From positions 1-43,185 of the forward strand of contig CAZILK010000009.1 of the NCBI GenBank assembly GCA_964540135.1: a DNA stretch of 43,185 nt, in the 5' to 3' direction. Below the pieces are notes generated by a model. It saw only the letters and a program-made list of their open reading frames with translations. It had not been told where the DNA came from and searched no databases. The stretch's first letter is position 1, and every line of letters begins with the position of its first letter. Of the stretch, positions 23,314 through 31,286 are shown piece by piece. This DNA comes from CAZCAQ01 sp964540135 (GTDB lineage: Bacteria > Patescibacteriota > WWE3 > UBA101185 > UBA10185). Position numbers and translations under genes: made by a program.

Positions 23314-24559
23314 GCTGTATTCCTTCTACTTTTGAAATTAATACACCTTTTGCCATCATGATCGTTAAAAGTGAGTTTATTTTAACATTTTTTACATCTT
23401 TAATAATCTTGCCACTTTCATTATAGACAACAGCAAAACCCTTTTTTAGCATCTTATTGTAATCAAGGGCTGCAAGAAGACTGCTTGTAGCCTCTATTCT
23501 CACACAAGCAAGCTTTATTGCACTCTCCATTTTTCTAATAATGGCTACTGCCTGAGCGTTGGCCAGACTTTTCCTATTTTGAATAAGATGCTCAAACTGT
23601 ATAAGACTTGAATCAAAAGACGCAAGTGTATTTTGGATTGCGCCTATCTTTGTAAACACTTTGTTTTGAGATGCAAATGCAAACTGATCAACTTTAGAGT
23701 AAAAAACAGCCATCCGAGCTTTAACTTGTGACATGAGTTTATATTCCATGTGCGAAATATCAGTTAGTGTTTCAACCACTTCACGGCAAATAAGTTCTGC
23801 AGCATTTGACGGAGTTGATGCACGAACATCAGAACAAAGATCTGCAAGACTGACATCTCCTTCATGGCCAACCCCGCAAACAACAGGCGTTTTACTTAAA
23901 AAGACTGCTCTGGCAACTTCTTCTGTGTTAAAGCTGTACAGATCTTCGATTGATCCGCCTCCTCTTGTAAGAACAAGAGCATCAAGTTTTAGATCTGCTT
24001 TGTTAAAAAAAGCTAGAGCATCGACAATTGAACTTACTGAGTCTTTACCTTGAACAGAGACAGGATAAAAGTAAATTTTAACTCCCCCCATCCGCTCACC
24101 AAGAACTTTAACAAAATCTTTATATGCTTGTGAGTCTTTAGCTGTTATGAGACCAATTTGTTGTGGAAATCTTGTGATTTTTCTTTTTCGGCTTTCATCA
24201 AAAAAGCCTTCAAGCTCAAGCTTTTGTTTTAATTTTTCAAAAGTTGCCAGCATATTGCCTTCACCGGCGGGTACTATTCTTGTTGCTTGGATACTGAATT
24301 TGGCTGTCTTTTTATATAGTTTTGGGATTCCGTAAACATTTATGAGCATTCCGGGAGCAAGTTGTCTGCATACTGGGTTTTGAAATGCTGTTGCAAAGAC
24401 CTCAACTGAGGAGGTTTCGTCTTTAATTTTAATAAAAAACCACTTTCCTTGTGAAAGGTTAATTTCGCTTATCTCCCCTTGAACAAGTACCTCATTTACA
24501 CCTTCAAGGTAGTAGTTTATAAATTCAATGAATTCTGATACGGAGTATTGATAATCCAT
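23300..24559 (-). CDS. xseA: Exodeoxyribonuclease VII large subunit
   Basis: Catalytic subunit of the bidirectional ssDNA exonuclease acting in repair and recombination; 419 residues, normal length. The N-terminal OB fold (about 1-100) starts YSVSEFIEFINYYLEG and includes VLVQGEISEI and GKWFFIKIKD. The nuclease core includes GLITAKDSQAYKDF, then LVLTRGGGSIEDLYSFNTE and PVVCGVGHEGDVSLADL. These match the conserved RGGGSxEDLxxFNxE and GHExDxTxxDxxAD motifs. The C-terminal coiled coil binds XseB. A weak GAGAAT six bases before the ATG may be its -10; the terminator of the histone-like gene lies upstream. Confidence 0.95.
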   Translation of the reverse strand: MDYQYSVSEFIEFINYYLEGVNEVLVQGEISEINLSQGKWFFIKIKDETSSVEVFATAFQNPVCRQLAPGMLINVYGIPKLYKKTAKFSIQATRIVPAGEGNMLATFEKLKQKLELEGFFDESRKRKITRFPQQIGLITAKDSQAYKDFVKVLGERMGGVKIYFYPVSVQGKDSVSSIVDALAFFNKADLKLDALVLTRGGGSIEDLYSFNTEEVARAVFLSKTPVVCGVGHEGDVSLADLCSDVRASTPSNAAELICREVVETLTDISHMEYKLMSQVKARMAVFYSKVDQFAFASQNKVFTKIGAIQNTLASFDSSLIQFEHLIQNRKSLANAQAVAIIRKMESAIKLACVRIEATSSLLAALDYNKMLKKGFAVVYNESGKIIKDVKNVKINSLLTIMMAKGVLISKVEGIQHDSK

Positions 24560-24582
24560 AGTGTTATTCTCTCATATTGAAA

Positions 24583-24613
24583 AGCAGCGGCAATCTTTTG
24601 GAGTGCCGCTGCT
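24583..24613 (-). terminator. Hairpin terminator after the histone-like gene
   Basis: AGCAGCGGCA / TGCCGCTGCT, a perfect 10-base GC-rich stem with an 11-base loop, followed on the minus strand by a short TTTT-type tract. It lies between the histone-like gene stop (24641) and the xseA start. Confidence 0.7.
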
Positions 24614-24640
24614 TAGTTAATTGATTTCGCTAAAAGAAGG

Positions 24641-24742
24641 TTATCTTTTCTTTGCTGCTTTCTTTGTTGTCTTTTTAGCAACTTTCTTAACTGTTTTCTT
24701 AGCTACTTTCTTAACTGCTTTCTTTGCTTTTTTTACTGGCAT
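24641..24742 (-). CDS. Histone H1-like lysine/alanine-rich small protein
   Basis: A 33-residue protein made almost only of K, A, V and T in repeats of the kind KKAxKKVAKK, ending in KKR. This resembles the C-terminal tails of histone H1 and the bacterial Hc1/AlgP-type DNA-binding proteins. The start is marked by GGGAGGTGA six to seven bases upstream, a near-perfect Shine-Dalgarno and by far the strongest in the window, and a GC-rich terminator follows. Both suggest high expression. Probable role: nucleoid compaction or nucleic-acid binding. The 71-residue gene lies 35 bases upstream on the same strand and could be co-transcribed. Confidence 0.75.
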   Translation of the reverse strand: MPVKKAKKAVKKVAKKTVKKVAKKTTKKAAKKR

Positions 24743-24777
24743 TACAAATCACCTCCCTTTTGTTATTAAATAATTAG

Positions 24778-24993
24778 TTAAAAATCATCATCCTCATGCC
24801 GAGACTTTACCGCGGTGGGGAAAGTATCGTCGAAGATCTCATCTATATCAGGTCTAACTTTCACTGCTTTTCTGGACTTATTAATTTCAGCTATTACTTC
24901 GTCATAAAGAGCCCAGACATCCTCATCAGCTGTTTCTTCTGGTTGCCAGAGCGGATCAGCTAATAGCTTTTTTTTCATCTCTTCAGGTGTCAT
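24778..24993 (-). CDS. Small acidic protein, unknown
   Basis: A 71-residue acidic protein (many D and E), with a helical N-terminus (TPEEMKKKLLADPLW) and the tail DDTFPTAVKSRHEDDDF. No family recognised. AAGGAG lies 11 bases before the ATG, a leadered start with a longer than ideal spacer. The histone-like gene follows 35 bases downstream. An acidic partner beside a very basic protein is suggestive but unproven. Confidence 0.6.
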   Translation of the reverse strand: MTPEEMKKKLLADPLWQPEETADEDVWALYDEVIAEINKSRKAVKVRPDIDEIFDDTFPTAVKSRHEDDDF

Positions 24994-25128
24994 TGTTAAT
25001 TATTCTCCTTAGTTGTAAATGAGTTTTGTGAAATCAACGAAAGTGATTCGTTTTTAAAGCTAAAATGAAAATTTTTACACTTTTTTATTCTGTGGGCCAT
25101 CTACACTTAAATTTTCTTTCCTTTTGAC

Positions 25129-26127
25129 CTATTTGTCAATTGTTTTTTTGTAGATGACGCTAAAACCTCTTCCAAAGATCTCGTGATTAAATCCTAAAGC
25201 TTTTTTTATTTTGTAATCACGGTCAAAGATATTTTTAGTTTTAAGGATTTGTTTGAGAATTAAAGGTTTAATATTGAATACAAACGGCATTGTATGAGCA
25301 TAACAAGGGTAGTCAGTTCCAAAAATAATTCTCGACATCAGTACCGGGCTTTTTCGGAGGAGCAGCAGCCTTGACCTCCTTTGGTATACAAGCATACCTG
25401 AGTTATCAAAGTAGAGATTTGGATAATCTGTAGCAAGTGCCTCTAAAGTTTTAACTGTTCGCTTTTCCCTTAAAAAAGAAAATCCACCTGCGTGCGCGAC
25501 TATTATTTTACATCCTGTTTCAAGAAGACTAGTTAAGACCCGAAGGTTGTGGTATTTCTTTTCAAGCTTAATGCCTGGAAAACTAAACTCTTGACCTAGA
25601 TGAATGAGGATCGGCATACCTTGTGCTGCGCATTTTCGTGCAAAGGCAAGAGCAGTCTCACCTGCTGGATCAAATTTCTGAAGTCCTGGTAGCCATTTAA
25701 TAAGAGCGCATTCATTTTCAAATGCAAGCTCAAGCTGAGCGTCTGCATCTTTTCTATTTGGATTGATGGAAGCAGCCGGTGTTAATTTAGTAGATCTTTT
25801 GCAAAATTCGACGATATCTTCGTTTGAGGTGTAAAACATGCTCTGCTCGTTAATTATCTCTCCTTGCTCGTTATAGACTCCATCAAGTGGCAGGATTACA
25901 AAATTTGAAACTATAGAGGCGTTTGTAAGATCAAGTAGCTTGCATTCAAACCTTTCATTTAAAATTTCGATAGTGTTTGACCACTTTATTCGAACAAGCT
26001 TTGCCCACAGTTTATAAAAGAGTTGCGTACCTTTTTTATCAAACTTAATATCCGAAAACTTTTTAAAATGTGTATTTATTCTTGCTAGGTGACAGTGGAT
26101 ATCTAAGGCTGTAACATTTTCTGTCAT
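25129..26127 (-). CDS. Amidohydrolase-2 family metal-dependent hydrolase
   Basis: TIM-barrel metallohydrolase, 332 residues from the ATG at 26127; the in-frame TTG at 26133 lies only one base after TATAAT and is rejected. HxH motif in LDIHCHLAR, then ILIHLGQEF, KIIVAHAGGFSF, YFDNSG and a final RIIFGTDYPCY whose aspartate is the catalytic metal ligand. This order is that of the PF04909 superfamily (decarboxylases and lactone or amide hydrolases). Substrate unknown. TATAAT is seven bases before the ATG. The 8-base G tract on this strand lies near the -35 region. Confidence 0.82.
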   Translation of the reverse strand: MTENVTALDIHCHLARINTHFKKFSDIKFDKKGTQLFYKLWAKLVRIKWSNTIEILNERFECKLLDLTNASIVSNFVILPLDGVYNEQGEIINEQSMFYTSNEDIVEFCKRSTKLTPAASINPNRKDADAQLELAFENECALIKWLPGLQKFDPAGETALAFARKCAAQGMPILIHLGQEFSFPGIKLEKKYHNLRVLTSLLETGCKIIVAHAGGFSFLREKRTVKTLEALATDYPNLYFDNSGMLVYQRRSRLLLLRKSPVLMSRIIFGTDYPCYAHTMPFVFNIKPLILKQILKTKNIFDRDYKIKKALGFNHEIFGRGFSVIYKKTIDK

Positions 26128-26153
26128 AAACAAGATTATAGCATTGTGTGTTT

Positions 26154-26169
26154 GGGGAATTCCCCCCCC
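26154..26169. repeat. GGGGAATTCCCC palindrome with an 8-base C tract
   Basis: A GGGGAATTCCCC palindrome extended to eight C in an AT-rich context, between the amidohydrolase promoter and the end of the next gene. On the minus strand the G8 run lies at about -33 to -41 of the amidohydrolase promoter. It may act as a hairpin terminator for the 26183-26557 gene or as a variable-length tract. Confidence 0.5.
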
Positions 26170-26182
26170 ATTAATCAGAGAC

Positions 26183-26557
26183 TTAGATATTTTGGATCAT
26201 GTACATCATAGCAACAAGCAGAAGTGCAATAAAAGCTGATGCAATAATGTAGTATTTAGATGCGGTAATGTAGGACTTGAGAATCTTTATACCTGATGCT
26301 TTTAAGTCATTTGCAATTTGAGAATCAACGAAAACGTCTGTTGGGATTGTTTGTCCAGAAGGTTGTGTTGTTGAACTACCACTTGAGCTTGTAATTGTGA
26401 TATTTTGCCCACTCTTTTTCGCCACATCTATCAGAGGTTCTATGGAGTCGGGGAGTCCGTTGGCATTACTATCCTGTGTTAATTTTTGAAGTTCAGGTGG
26501 TAAATCTTCAAATTTAACTTCTTTACCGTTAAAAGTGACAATATTTTTATCGTTCAT
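26183..26557 (-). CDS. C-terminally anchored protein with an EF-hand-like loop
   Basis: A 124-residue protein from the ATG at 26557. A longer upstream frame overlaps the divergent glycosyltransferase gene and is rejected. Residues 29-40 (DSNANGLPDSIE) form a calcium-binding loop of the D-x-N-x-N-G-x-x-D type seen in EF hands and thrombospondin type 3 repeats. A low-complexity Ser/Thr/Gly segment (about 54-68) follows, then a single membrane helix at the C-terminus (about 100-121). Likely a tail-anchored protein with a metal-binding soluble part; side of the membrane unknown. CATAAT lies seven bases upstream. Function unknown. Confidence 0.65.
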   Translation of the reverse strand: MNDKNIVTFNGKEVKFEDLPPELQKLTQDSNANGLPDSIEPLIDVAKKSGQNITITSSSGSSTTQPSGQTIPTDVFVDSQIANDLKASGIKILKSYITASKYYIIASAFIALLLVAMMYMIQNI

Positions 26558-26640
26558 TACAATTATTATGCAGCGTGAGGAGTTGTTTGTAAATTCCAGA
26601 TATACCGCTAATTTAGTGTTTTTTGATATAATTAATTGAT

Positions 26641-27468
26641 ATGGAGTCCCAAGCTGATAAAAGTGTATTGCCAAAAGTTACAGTTGTAACCTGTACCTAT
26701 AAAGTAAATAAAGAGTTTCTTAAAAACGCGCTTTTGTCTGTTGAAACTCAAACTTACCCAAATATTGAGCATATTTTTAATGATAGCTACTCAGATGATG
26801 AGACTCTTAAAATAATAAATGACTATATCGAGCGCAATAAAGACAGGTATGAGATTAAATTTTTTCAATCAGAGCCGAAAGGAGTCGCCAACGCGTTAAA
26901 TGTAGCTTACAAACACGCAACTGGCGATATAATTAACTTTTTACACAGCGATGATTACTATGTTAACCCAACAGCTCTTGAAAGGGCTGTTAGCTACTTT
27001 AAAGACGGTGTTACTTGGGTAACAGGAGATACAATACTTGAGTATAAAGGAACTAGGGTAAAGGTACCGGTTGGCAAAGTTTTAAAACTAAATCCCAAGA
27101 GAGTTATTACAACAATTACTCTTATCTCACACGAGAATACATTTATGAAAACTTACTTACTTGATAAGTATGGAGGGTTTAACGAGAAGGTTAAAAGCCC
27201 TGTTGAGTACAGACTCTGGCTTAGAATGGTTGGGGTTGAGCCAGTTAATATTGTAGACGACACCTTTACAGTATTTATTATTAATAACGGGAGTGTTTCA
27301 ACAGGTAGTTTTAAAGCTCTCTTAAATGCTCTTCGAGAGTGTGCAAAAGTGCTAAAAGAAGAAGAGGTAATACCCATCATCGGTCTTTATAAAGAATTAA
27401 CCTTATATAAGAAAGTAGTACCTATTGTCGATAAGGTTAGGAAGTACTCCAATTTGAAAATCAACTGA
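26641..27468 (+). CDS. GT2-family glycosyltransferase
   Basis: Cytosolic GT-A fold transferase, 275 residues. The N-terminus VTVVTCTYKVNKEFLKNAL is the nucleotide-sugar strand and loop. Later NIEHIFNDSYSDDET, then NFLHSDDYY supplies the DxD-type metal site, in the layout typical of family 2. There is no membrane segment. It probably adds a sugar to a lipid-linked or envelope glycan, but donor and acceptor are unknown. TATAAT lies eight bases before the ATG, two more than the common spacing. It is divergent from the calcium-loop protein. Confidence 0.88.
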   Translation: MESQADKSVLPKVTVVTCTYKVNKEFLKNALLSVETQTYPNIEHIFNDSYSDDETLKIINDYIERNKDRYEIKFFQSEPKGVANALNVAYKHATGDIINFLHSDDYYVNPTALERAVSYFKDGVTWVTGDTILEYKGTRVKVPVGKVLKLNPKRVITTITLISHENTFMKTYLLDKYGGFNEKVKSPVEYRLWLRMVGVEPVNIVDDTFTVFIINNGSVSTGSFKALLNALRECAKVLKEEEVIPIIGLYKELTLYKKVVPIVDKVRKYSNLKIN

Positions 27469-27507
27469 TTTGAAAAACGAGCAGATCTGAAAGCTAAGCG
27501 TACTTTT

Positions 27508-28608
27508 CTAAGAGATTACTTGAATAAATTTTTCTAGAACTTCATTCAGTGCTTCTTGCCTTTCGTTATACTTTGCAACAAGTTCATCGTAGAGTTGCGG
27601 TGTTAATAACTTAAAAATCTCATCAGGATAATCTATAAAAACCTGTAGATTTCTAATAATCCGCTGGTTTGGGTGGTTATTGATGTAAAAGGGTGGAAAA
27701 GTACATAGAGGGAGCTCGTCTGATTTGCTAATAAACTCTGGTTGAAAAAGCAGAATTGTTGCTGCAATGTGGTACTCAACAGGCTGTCTTGTTTGCGAGT
27801 TCTTCCTATCGAAAACAAAATTCATAGCTGTTTCAAAATCGGTACTGTAATCGACAACCTCGCATGTAAGACCACATGTTTCATTACTCGCGTTAGGTTC
27901 TGGCGCGATAGTACTAATTTGAGTTTCTTCATCTTCGATTTCAGCAACGGAGATAATTGCAAGTCTATTAGAACCGAAGCCAGCAAAAACTTCTGTAAGC
28001 CTGTTTATTACAAAAAACCTTGAGACACCGGCATCAAGTTCCTGATCTTTCCCAATTACTCTTTGCCCAACTAAGGTGTGAAATGTAGCTATAGCTTCAT
28101 CTAGTATTGTTAATTCTTGCAGCAAGTTACTAAACCGTTCCAACTCTTTGGGACTAATTTCTGCATCTATTTGCGAATAGAGCAATGAATTGGCTGCGAG
28201 CAATTTTGTCAAGGTGGCCATTTTGTCCAAATGAGAGTGATCTATGGTTACATGTACTTGTTCGTGCATCTCTACGGCAGCACTTAATTGCGAATTACTT
28301 AAAAGCTGCAATTCGTGTAGAGCAGCCTGTTGTGCCCGTTGGACTAATTCTTGTTCTTGTCTTGTGGGCAATGTTGTTTCAAGCAGGCTGTCAAGTGATT
28401 CAAGGTTACTCGCGTCTGCATCACCCGATTTAGCTATAACGGTTCCGATATTTCTCAAAAGTGATATTGCACTTACTCTGCTTCTGTTTGTACACAACAG
28501 TGTCGCACTAATGACAGTTGCTCCTTCATCTCCACCTGGATACCTGATTAAAGTAAACGGTATGTCTCTTGCATCAGGTAAATTTATTTCGCTAATTCCG
28601 GCCTCCAC
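27508..28608 (-). CDS. Unknown protein with HEQVH motif, downstream part of a frameshifted gene
   Basis: 366 residues from a GTG that is probably not a true start: the same frame continues upstream and joins the 28592-28864 frame by a one-base shift in a run of eight A. The joined protein would be about 450 residues. HEQVH (115-119 of this frame) is an HExxH zinc-like motif followed by further histidines (TIDHSH). The rest is mostly helical with no recognised domain. There is no signal peptide in this part. Either a sequencing or assembly indel, a true pseudogene, or slippage-expressed gene. It follows the phosphodiester glycosidase gene in the same operon. Confidence 0.6.
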   Translation of the reverse strand: MEAGISEINLPDARDIPFTLIRYPGGDEGATVISATLLCTNRSRVSAISLLRNIGTVIAKSGDADASNLESLDSLLETTLPTRQEQELVQRAQQAALHELQLLSNSQLSAAVEMHEQVHVTIDHSHLDKMATLTKLLAANSLLYSQIDAEISPKELERFSNLLQELTILDEAIATFHTLVGQRVIGKDQELDAGVSRFFVINRLTEVFAGFGSNRLAIISVAEIEDEETQISTIAPEPNASNETCGLTCEVVDYSTDFETAMNFVFDRKNSQTRQPVEYHIAATILLFQPEFISKSDELPLCTFPPFYINNHPNQRIIRNLQVFIDYPDEIFKLLTPQLYDELVAKYNERQEALNEVLEKFIQVIS

Positions 28609-28864
28609 TAAGTCTTGCAGATGATCTGGGTAAGCAAAAAAAGCTTGGATATGTAGCTGGGATGTTGCTTTTTTTTAAATTTTGTTCAAAGACTTCCCTC
28701 ACTCTATCACTGAGTGTTAGGGATCTCTCAAGTGGGTTAAAAATAATATTCACCGTCGGTTCCTCGTTAGTTCGTATTACATTGCTTTCGAGTGGAGAGG
28801 GTTTAATCTCACCTTGTGCTCTGTAGGTTATAGGGATTGCCTCTGCTGGTATTAGTCTGCTCAT
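28592..28864 (-). CDS. N-terminal part of the frameshifted unknown gene
   Basis: 90 residues, of which the last 25 or so after LKK are probably read in the wrong frame. Its start is six bases after the stop of the phosphodiester glycosidase gene, so the two are one operon. The frame shifts to the downstream HEQVH-containing frame at A8 (minus strand of 28669-28676). Removing one A gives continuous reading into that frame, with plausible sequence such as HIQAFFAYPDHLQDL. No domain recognised. Confidence 0.55.
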   Translation of the reverse strand: MSRLIPAEAIPITYRAQGEIKPSPLESNVIRTNEEPTVNIIFNPLERSLTLSDRVREVFEQNLKKSNIPATYPSFFCLPRSSARLSGGRN

Positions 28865-28870
28865 ATAAAT

Positions 28871-30112
28871 TTATCTAATTAACAAAATTGCATTTGCAAG
28901 TGGTCTTCCTGGACCAACAGTGTAGCCTCCATTAACATACATGGCTGCTGTTCCTCCGCCATCAAGGTTTAGAGCGTCTCTTGCACCAAGTGCTTTCAAT
29001 ACATATGCAGTATCCATAACACTTGCTCCACTTACATACACAAGATAAATATTTGAATCATCAGTTCCAATTGCTCCTCTTAGCCCTTTGATTTCTTGAT
29101 AACTATCAGTATCTCCGTTATCAACAACAACTTCCCCGCCTTTTAAAAGAGAAGGGAAGTTTGAAACAGCTGCACTAACTCCACCACCACTATACTCTGA
29201 GGTTTTTCTGTAAAACTTACTTGAGCTGCCGTTAAATGTCATCATGCCTGTTTCAAACCACGATAAGGCTTTTTTATTTAGCCACTTATTGTCGTTTGAA
29301 TCGTAAAACGCAAAATTAAATGACCAGATCTTACCGGCACAAGACGGGTAGTCTGCAGGACAAGCGTATGAACCGGCAATTCCAGCCCATGCGTTATTTT
29401 CTTTTGCATACTGTGCAAGACTTTTAGTAGCGCAGTTATTTTTACAATCATCCTCGATCGCAGCAATAGTTTTGACACGAACTTCTGATTTCTTCACTTT
29501 AATAAGATACACGCTGTATGTACCTTTTTCTGTTGAAACAGTTGTGAATGAATATCCGTTTTTACTACTTCCTCCTGGTGTTGGGACTGGAGCAAGAGAG
29601 GCTAGATATTTGTTGTGAGCTGTATCAAGGCTATTTACTTGTGCAGAAATTGAGCTTTCAAGAGCTTCGAACTCTTTGTTTAGAAGCATAGATCCCCATT
29701 TATCTAAATCTGCATTCGCCTGTGTAACATCAAGCTTTAGACTGGTGTTTCTAGCAAGCTTTGTTTTAAAGGTATCAAAAAGTGCAAAAATGGTTAAAAG
29801 CTTGGTATCTGGTTGGTCTTTTTGAGAAGTTCGCAGGTTTTCAAGATCTGTTTCAACATTTGCTAAATTTGCTTCTGTTGCAATGCTTTCAACAACTTTC
29901 AAATGATCGTCATAAAGAAAGCTTGAAACGTTTTGAGCGAAGTTTTTTTGGATCTTGGTGACCTCCTCAATGTCCTTTTTGGCTTCGTTAAAACCCTTAA
30001 CTAGTTTAGTTTGGTTAATTACGAAGTACATGACGAAAACACCTATAAGTATAGTAAAAGTAATATTAAGGGCTAAAATCGCATTTTTAGGGCTTGGCAG
30101 TTTTGTGAACAC
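28871..30112 (-). CDS. Membrane-anchored phosphodiester glycosidase (NAGPA-like)
   Basis: A 413-residue extracytoplasmic protein. A single N-terminal membrane helix (about 11-33) is followed by a long charged helical region and then the C-terminal phosphodiester glycosidase domain. Family signs are LRGAIGTDDSNIYLVYVSG, ALGARDALNLDGGGTAAMYVNGG and a final GRPLANAILLIR. The NLDGGGT segment is the catalytic core of the NAGPA family (N-acetylglucosamine-1-phosphodiester hydrolase and bacterial homologues such as YigE-type proteins). Likely acts on sugar phosphodiesters in cell-surface glycans. A GTG start is supported by TAAACT six bases upstream. It leads an operon with the frameshifted gene. 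Confidence 0.85.
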   Translation of the reverse strand: MFTKLPSPKNAILALNITFTILIGVFVMYFVINQTKLVKGFNEAKKDIEEVTKIQKNFAQNVSSFLYDDHLKVVESIATEANLANVETDLENLRTSQKDQPDTKLLTIFALFDTFKTKLARNTSLKLDVTQANADLDKWGSMLLNKEFEALESSISAQVNSLDTAHNKYLASLAPVPTPGGSSKNGYSFTTVSTEKGTYSVYLIKVKKSEVRVKTIAAIEDDCKNNCATKSLAQYAKENNAWAGIAGSYACPADYPSCAGKIWSFNFAFYDSNDNKWLNKKALSWFETGMMTFNGSSSKFYRKTSEYSGGGVSAAVSNFPSLLKGGEVVVDNGDTDSYQEIKGLRGAIGTDDSNIYLVYVSGASVMDTAYVLKALGARDALNLDGGGTAAMYVNGGYTVGPGRPLANAILLIR

Positions 30113-30118
30113 ACTCTA

Positions 30119-30124
30119 AGTTTA
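30119..30124 (-). promoter_or_regulatory. -10 box, supports GTG start at 30112
   Basis: Minus-strand TAAACT, six bases (TAGAGT), then the GTG at 30112. Confidence 0.6.
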
Positions 30125-30133
30125 AAGGTAAAG

Positions 30134-30655
30134 TTACTTTGCCACAATAAAGTCTTTAAGATCAATGATTTCAAAGGTGTTGGCGGTTGTTTCCCAGATT
30201 CCAAAGCTAGGGAATCCTGTTTTAAACCCAGCAATTTCCCCAGGATTTGCAAGAAGCGTTCCGTTTGGCTGAACCTCGTTAAACTTTATATGGTTGTCTC
30301 CGTAAAACACTGCTTTATAATCACCAGACTTTGCAGCTATCTTTGCAAGAAGAGGGTAGTGAGTTAAGAATGTTTTGACTCCGTCAAACTCATATTCCCT
30401 GAAGGCTTCTTCTTGAATATCAAACTTTGGGTTTCCTGCTTGTTCAAGGAGAATCTTTGCTTTTGCGCCATCAATATTTCCCCAAACGCAAACCCATGAT
30501 AAATCAGCCAGACCAAGAAGTCGTCTAATAAATCCAGGTGCACAAAAATCTCCTAAGTGAATACAAGTTGTGATATTTCTTTGAGCTATTAATTTAACAG
30601 CTTGAGCAGTGTTGTAATAATTATCGTGAGTATCTGCTATCACTCCTATTTCCAT
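30134..30655 (-). CDS. YfcE/MJ0936-type metallophosphoesterase
   Basis: Calcineurin-like phosphodiesterase of 173 residues, normal length. Metal-binding motifs in order are GVIADTHDNYYN (D-x-H), IHLGDF (GD), VWGNIDGA (GN, where GNCD is usual), FLTHYP (GH replaced by TH) and YGDNHIKF (GHTH replaced by GDNH). The last site deviates from the consensus H-T-H. It probably hydrolyses a small phosphodiester or phosphomonoester. Cytosolic. TAAAAT six bases upstream of the ATG. Divergent from the nuclease-helicase operon. Confidence 0.87.
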   Translation of the reverse strand: MEIGVIADTHDNYYNTAQAVKLIAQRNITTCIHLGDFCAPGFIRRLLGLADLSWVCVWGNIDGAKAKILLEQAGNPKFDIQEEAFREYEFDGVKTFLTHYPLLAKIAAKSGDYKAVFYGDNHIKFNEVQPNGTLLANPGEIAGFKTGFPSFGIWETTANTFEIIDLKDFIVAK

Positions 30656-30661
30656 TTTTCG

Positions 30662-30667
30662 ATTTTA
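30662..30667 (-). promoter_or_regulatory. -10 box of the YfcE-type gene, leaderless spacing
   Basis: Minus-strand TAAAAT, six bases (CGAAAA), then the ATG at 30655. Confidence 0.7.
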
Positions 30668-30689
30668 GCATACAGGAGTATTAGTTTGT

Positions 30690-30695
30690 TAGAAT
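30690..30695 (+). promoter_or_regulatory. -10 box, decides GTG start at 30702
   Basis: TAGAAT, six bases (CAGTAT), then the GTG at 30702. An out-of-frame ATG at 30700 overlaps; spacing favours the GTG, which is in frame with the nuclease. Confidence 0.65.
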
Positions 30696-30701
30696 CAGTA
30701 T

Positions 30702-31286
30702 GTGCATTCAAAAAAACTAAAACCGTTAGCTTACCTATTCCTTTTGTATATTTTTTTGGTTGGTAGTATAAGTGTTGGTTACCTTACACTAAAGCCTACT
30801 TTAGAAAGCATTTCTCTTGAACAGTTTGATGTTGTTGAAGATAAAGAGATACTAGGAGCAGACGTATCCATAGTGCAAGTAATCTCCGTAACTGATGGTG
30901 ATACATTTAGAATAAAAGATGGGGATAAAGCTGTTCCAGTTAGGCTCATTGCAGTAGATACACCTGAAATACATCATCCAACAATAAAAAAGGAATGCTA
31001 CGGCGACGAAGCTAAAGAGTTTTTAGTTAAAACAATACTTAATAAAAATGTTAGGCTTGAGAAAGAGACACTGGATTCTAATACCGATAGATACGGTAGA
31101 CTTTTAAGATATGTATTCTTAGAAGATGGTACAAATATGAATGAGGAGATTGTTAAAAACGGATATGGTATTGAGAAAACATATGTAAAGGGCTATAAAT
31201 ACCAGCAGCTGTTTAAAGATGCTCAAATGCAGGCAGAGCGTAATAAGCTCGGGTTATGGAAAGTGTGTAACCAACTTGATAATTGA
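30702..31286 (+). CDS. Thermonuclease (SNase-family), membrane-anchored
   Basis: A 194-residue Ca2+-dependent nuclease with an N-terminal membrane helix (about 9-28) that would anchor or export it, and the staphylococcal nuclease OB fold from about 55. VTDGDTFRIKDG, then VRLIAVDTPE carry the first arginine and aspartate, and NTDRYGRLLRYV supplies the second catalytic arginine. Such enzymes cut extracellular DNA and RNA, which fits a host-dependent or nucleotide-scavenging life style. GTG start. Its 3' end overlaps the helicase start by 11 bases. Confidence 0.9.
   Translation: MHSKKLKPLAYLFLLYIFLVGSISVGYLTLKPTLESISLEQFDVVEDKEILGADVSIVQVISVTDGDTFRIKDGDKAVPVRLIAVDTPEIHHPTIKKECYGDEAKEFLVKTILNKNVRLEKETLDSNTDRYGRLLRYVFLEDGTNMNEEIVKNGYGIEKTYVKGYKYQQLFKDAQMQAERNKLGLWKVCNQLDN

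Noticed and set aside
24998..25097. A 34-codon minus-strand frame just before the 71-residue acidic gene
   Set aside because: No -10 at leaderless spacing, no Shine-Dalgarno, and an ordinary composition; probably chance.
26558..26674. Longer frame upstream of the calcium-loop protein
   Set aside because: It crosses the divergent GT2 promoter and start and codes for residues unlike the protein's later part.
31219..31275. Upstream ATG start for the helicase
   Set aside because: It would overlap the nuclease gene by 68 bases and add 19 residues that look like the nuclease region read in another frame.
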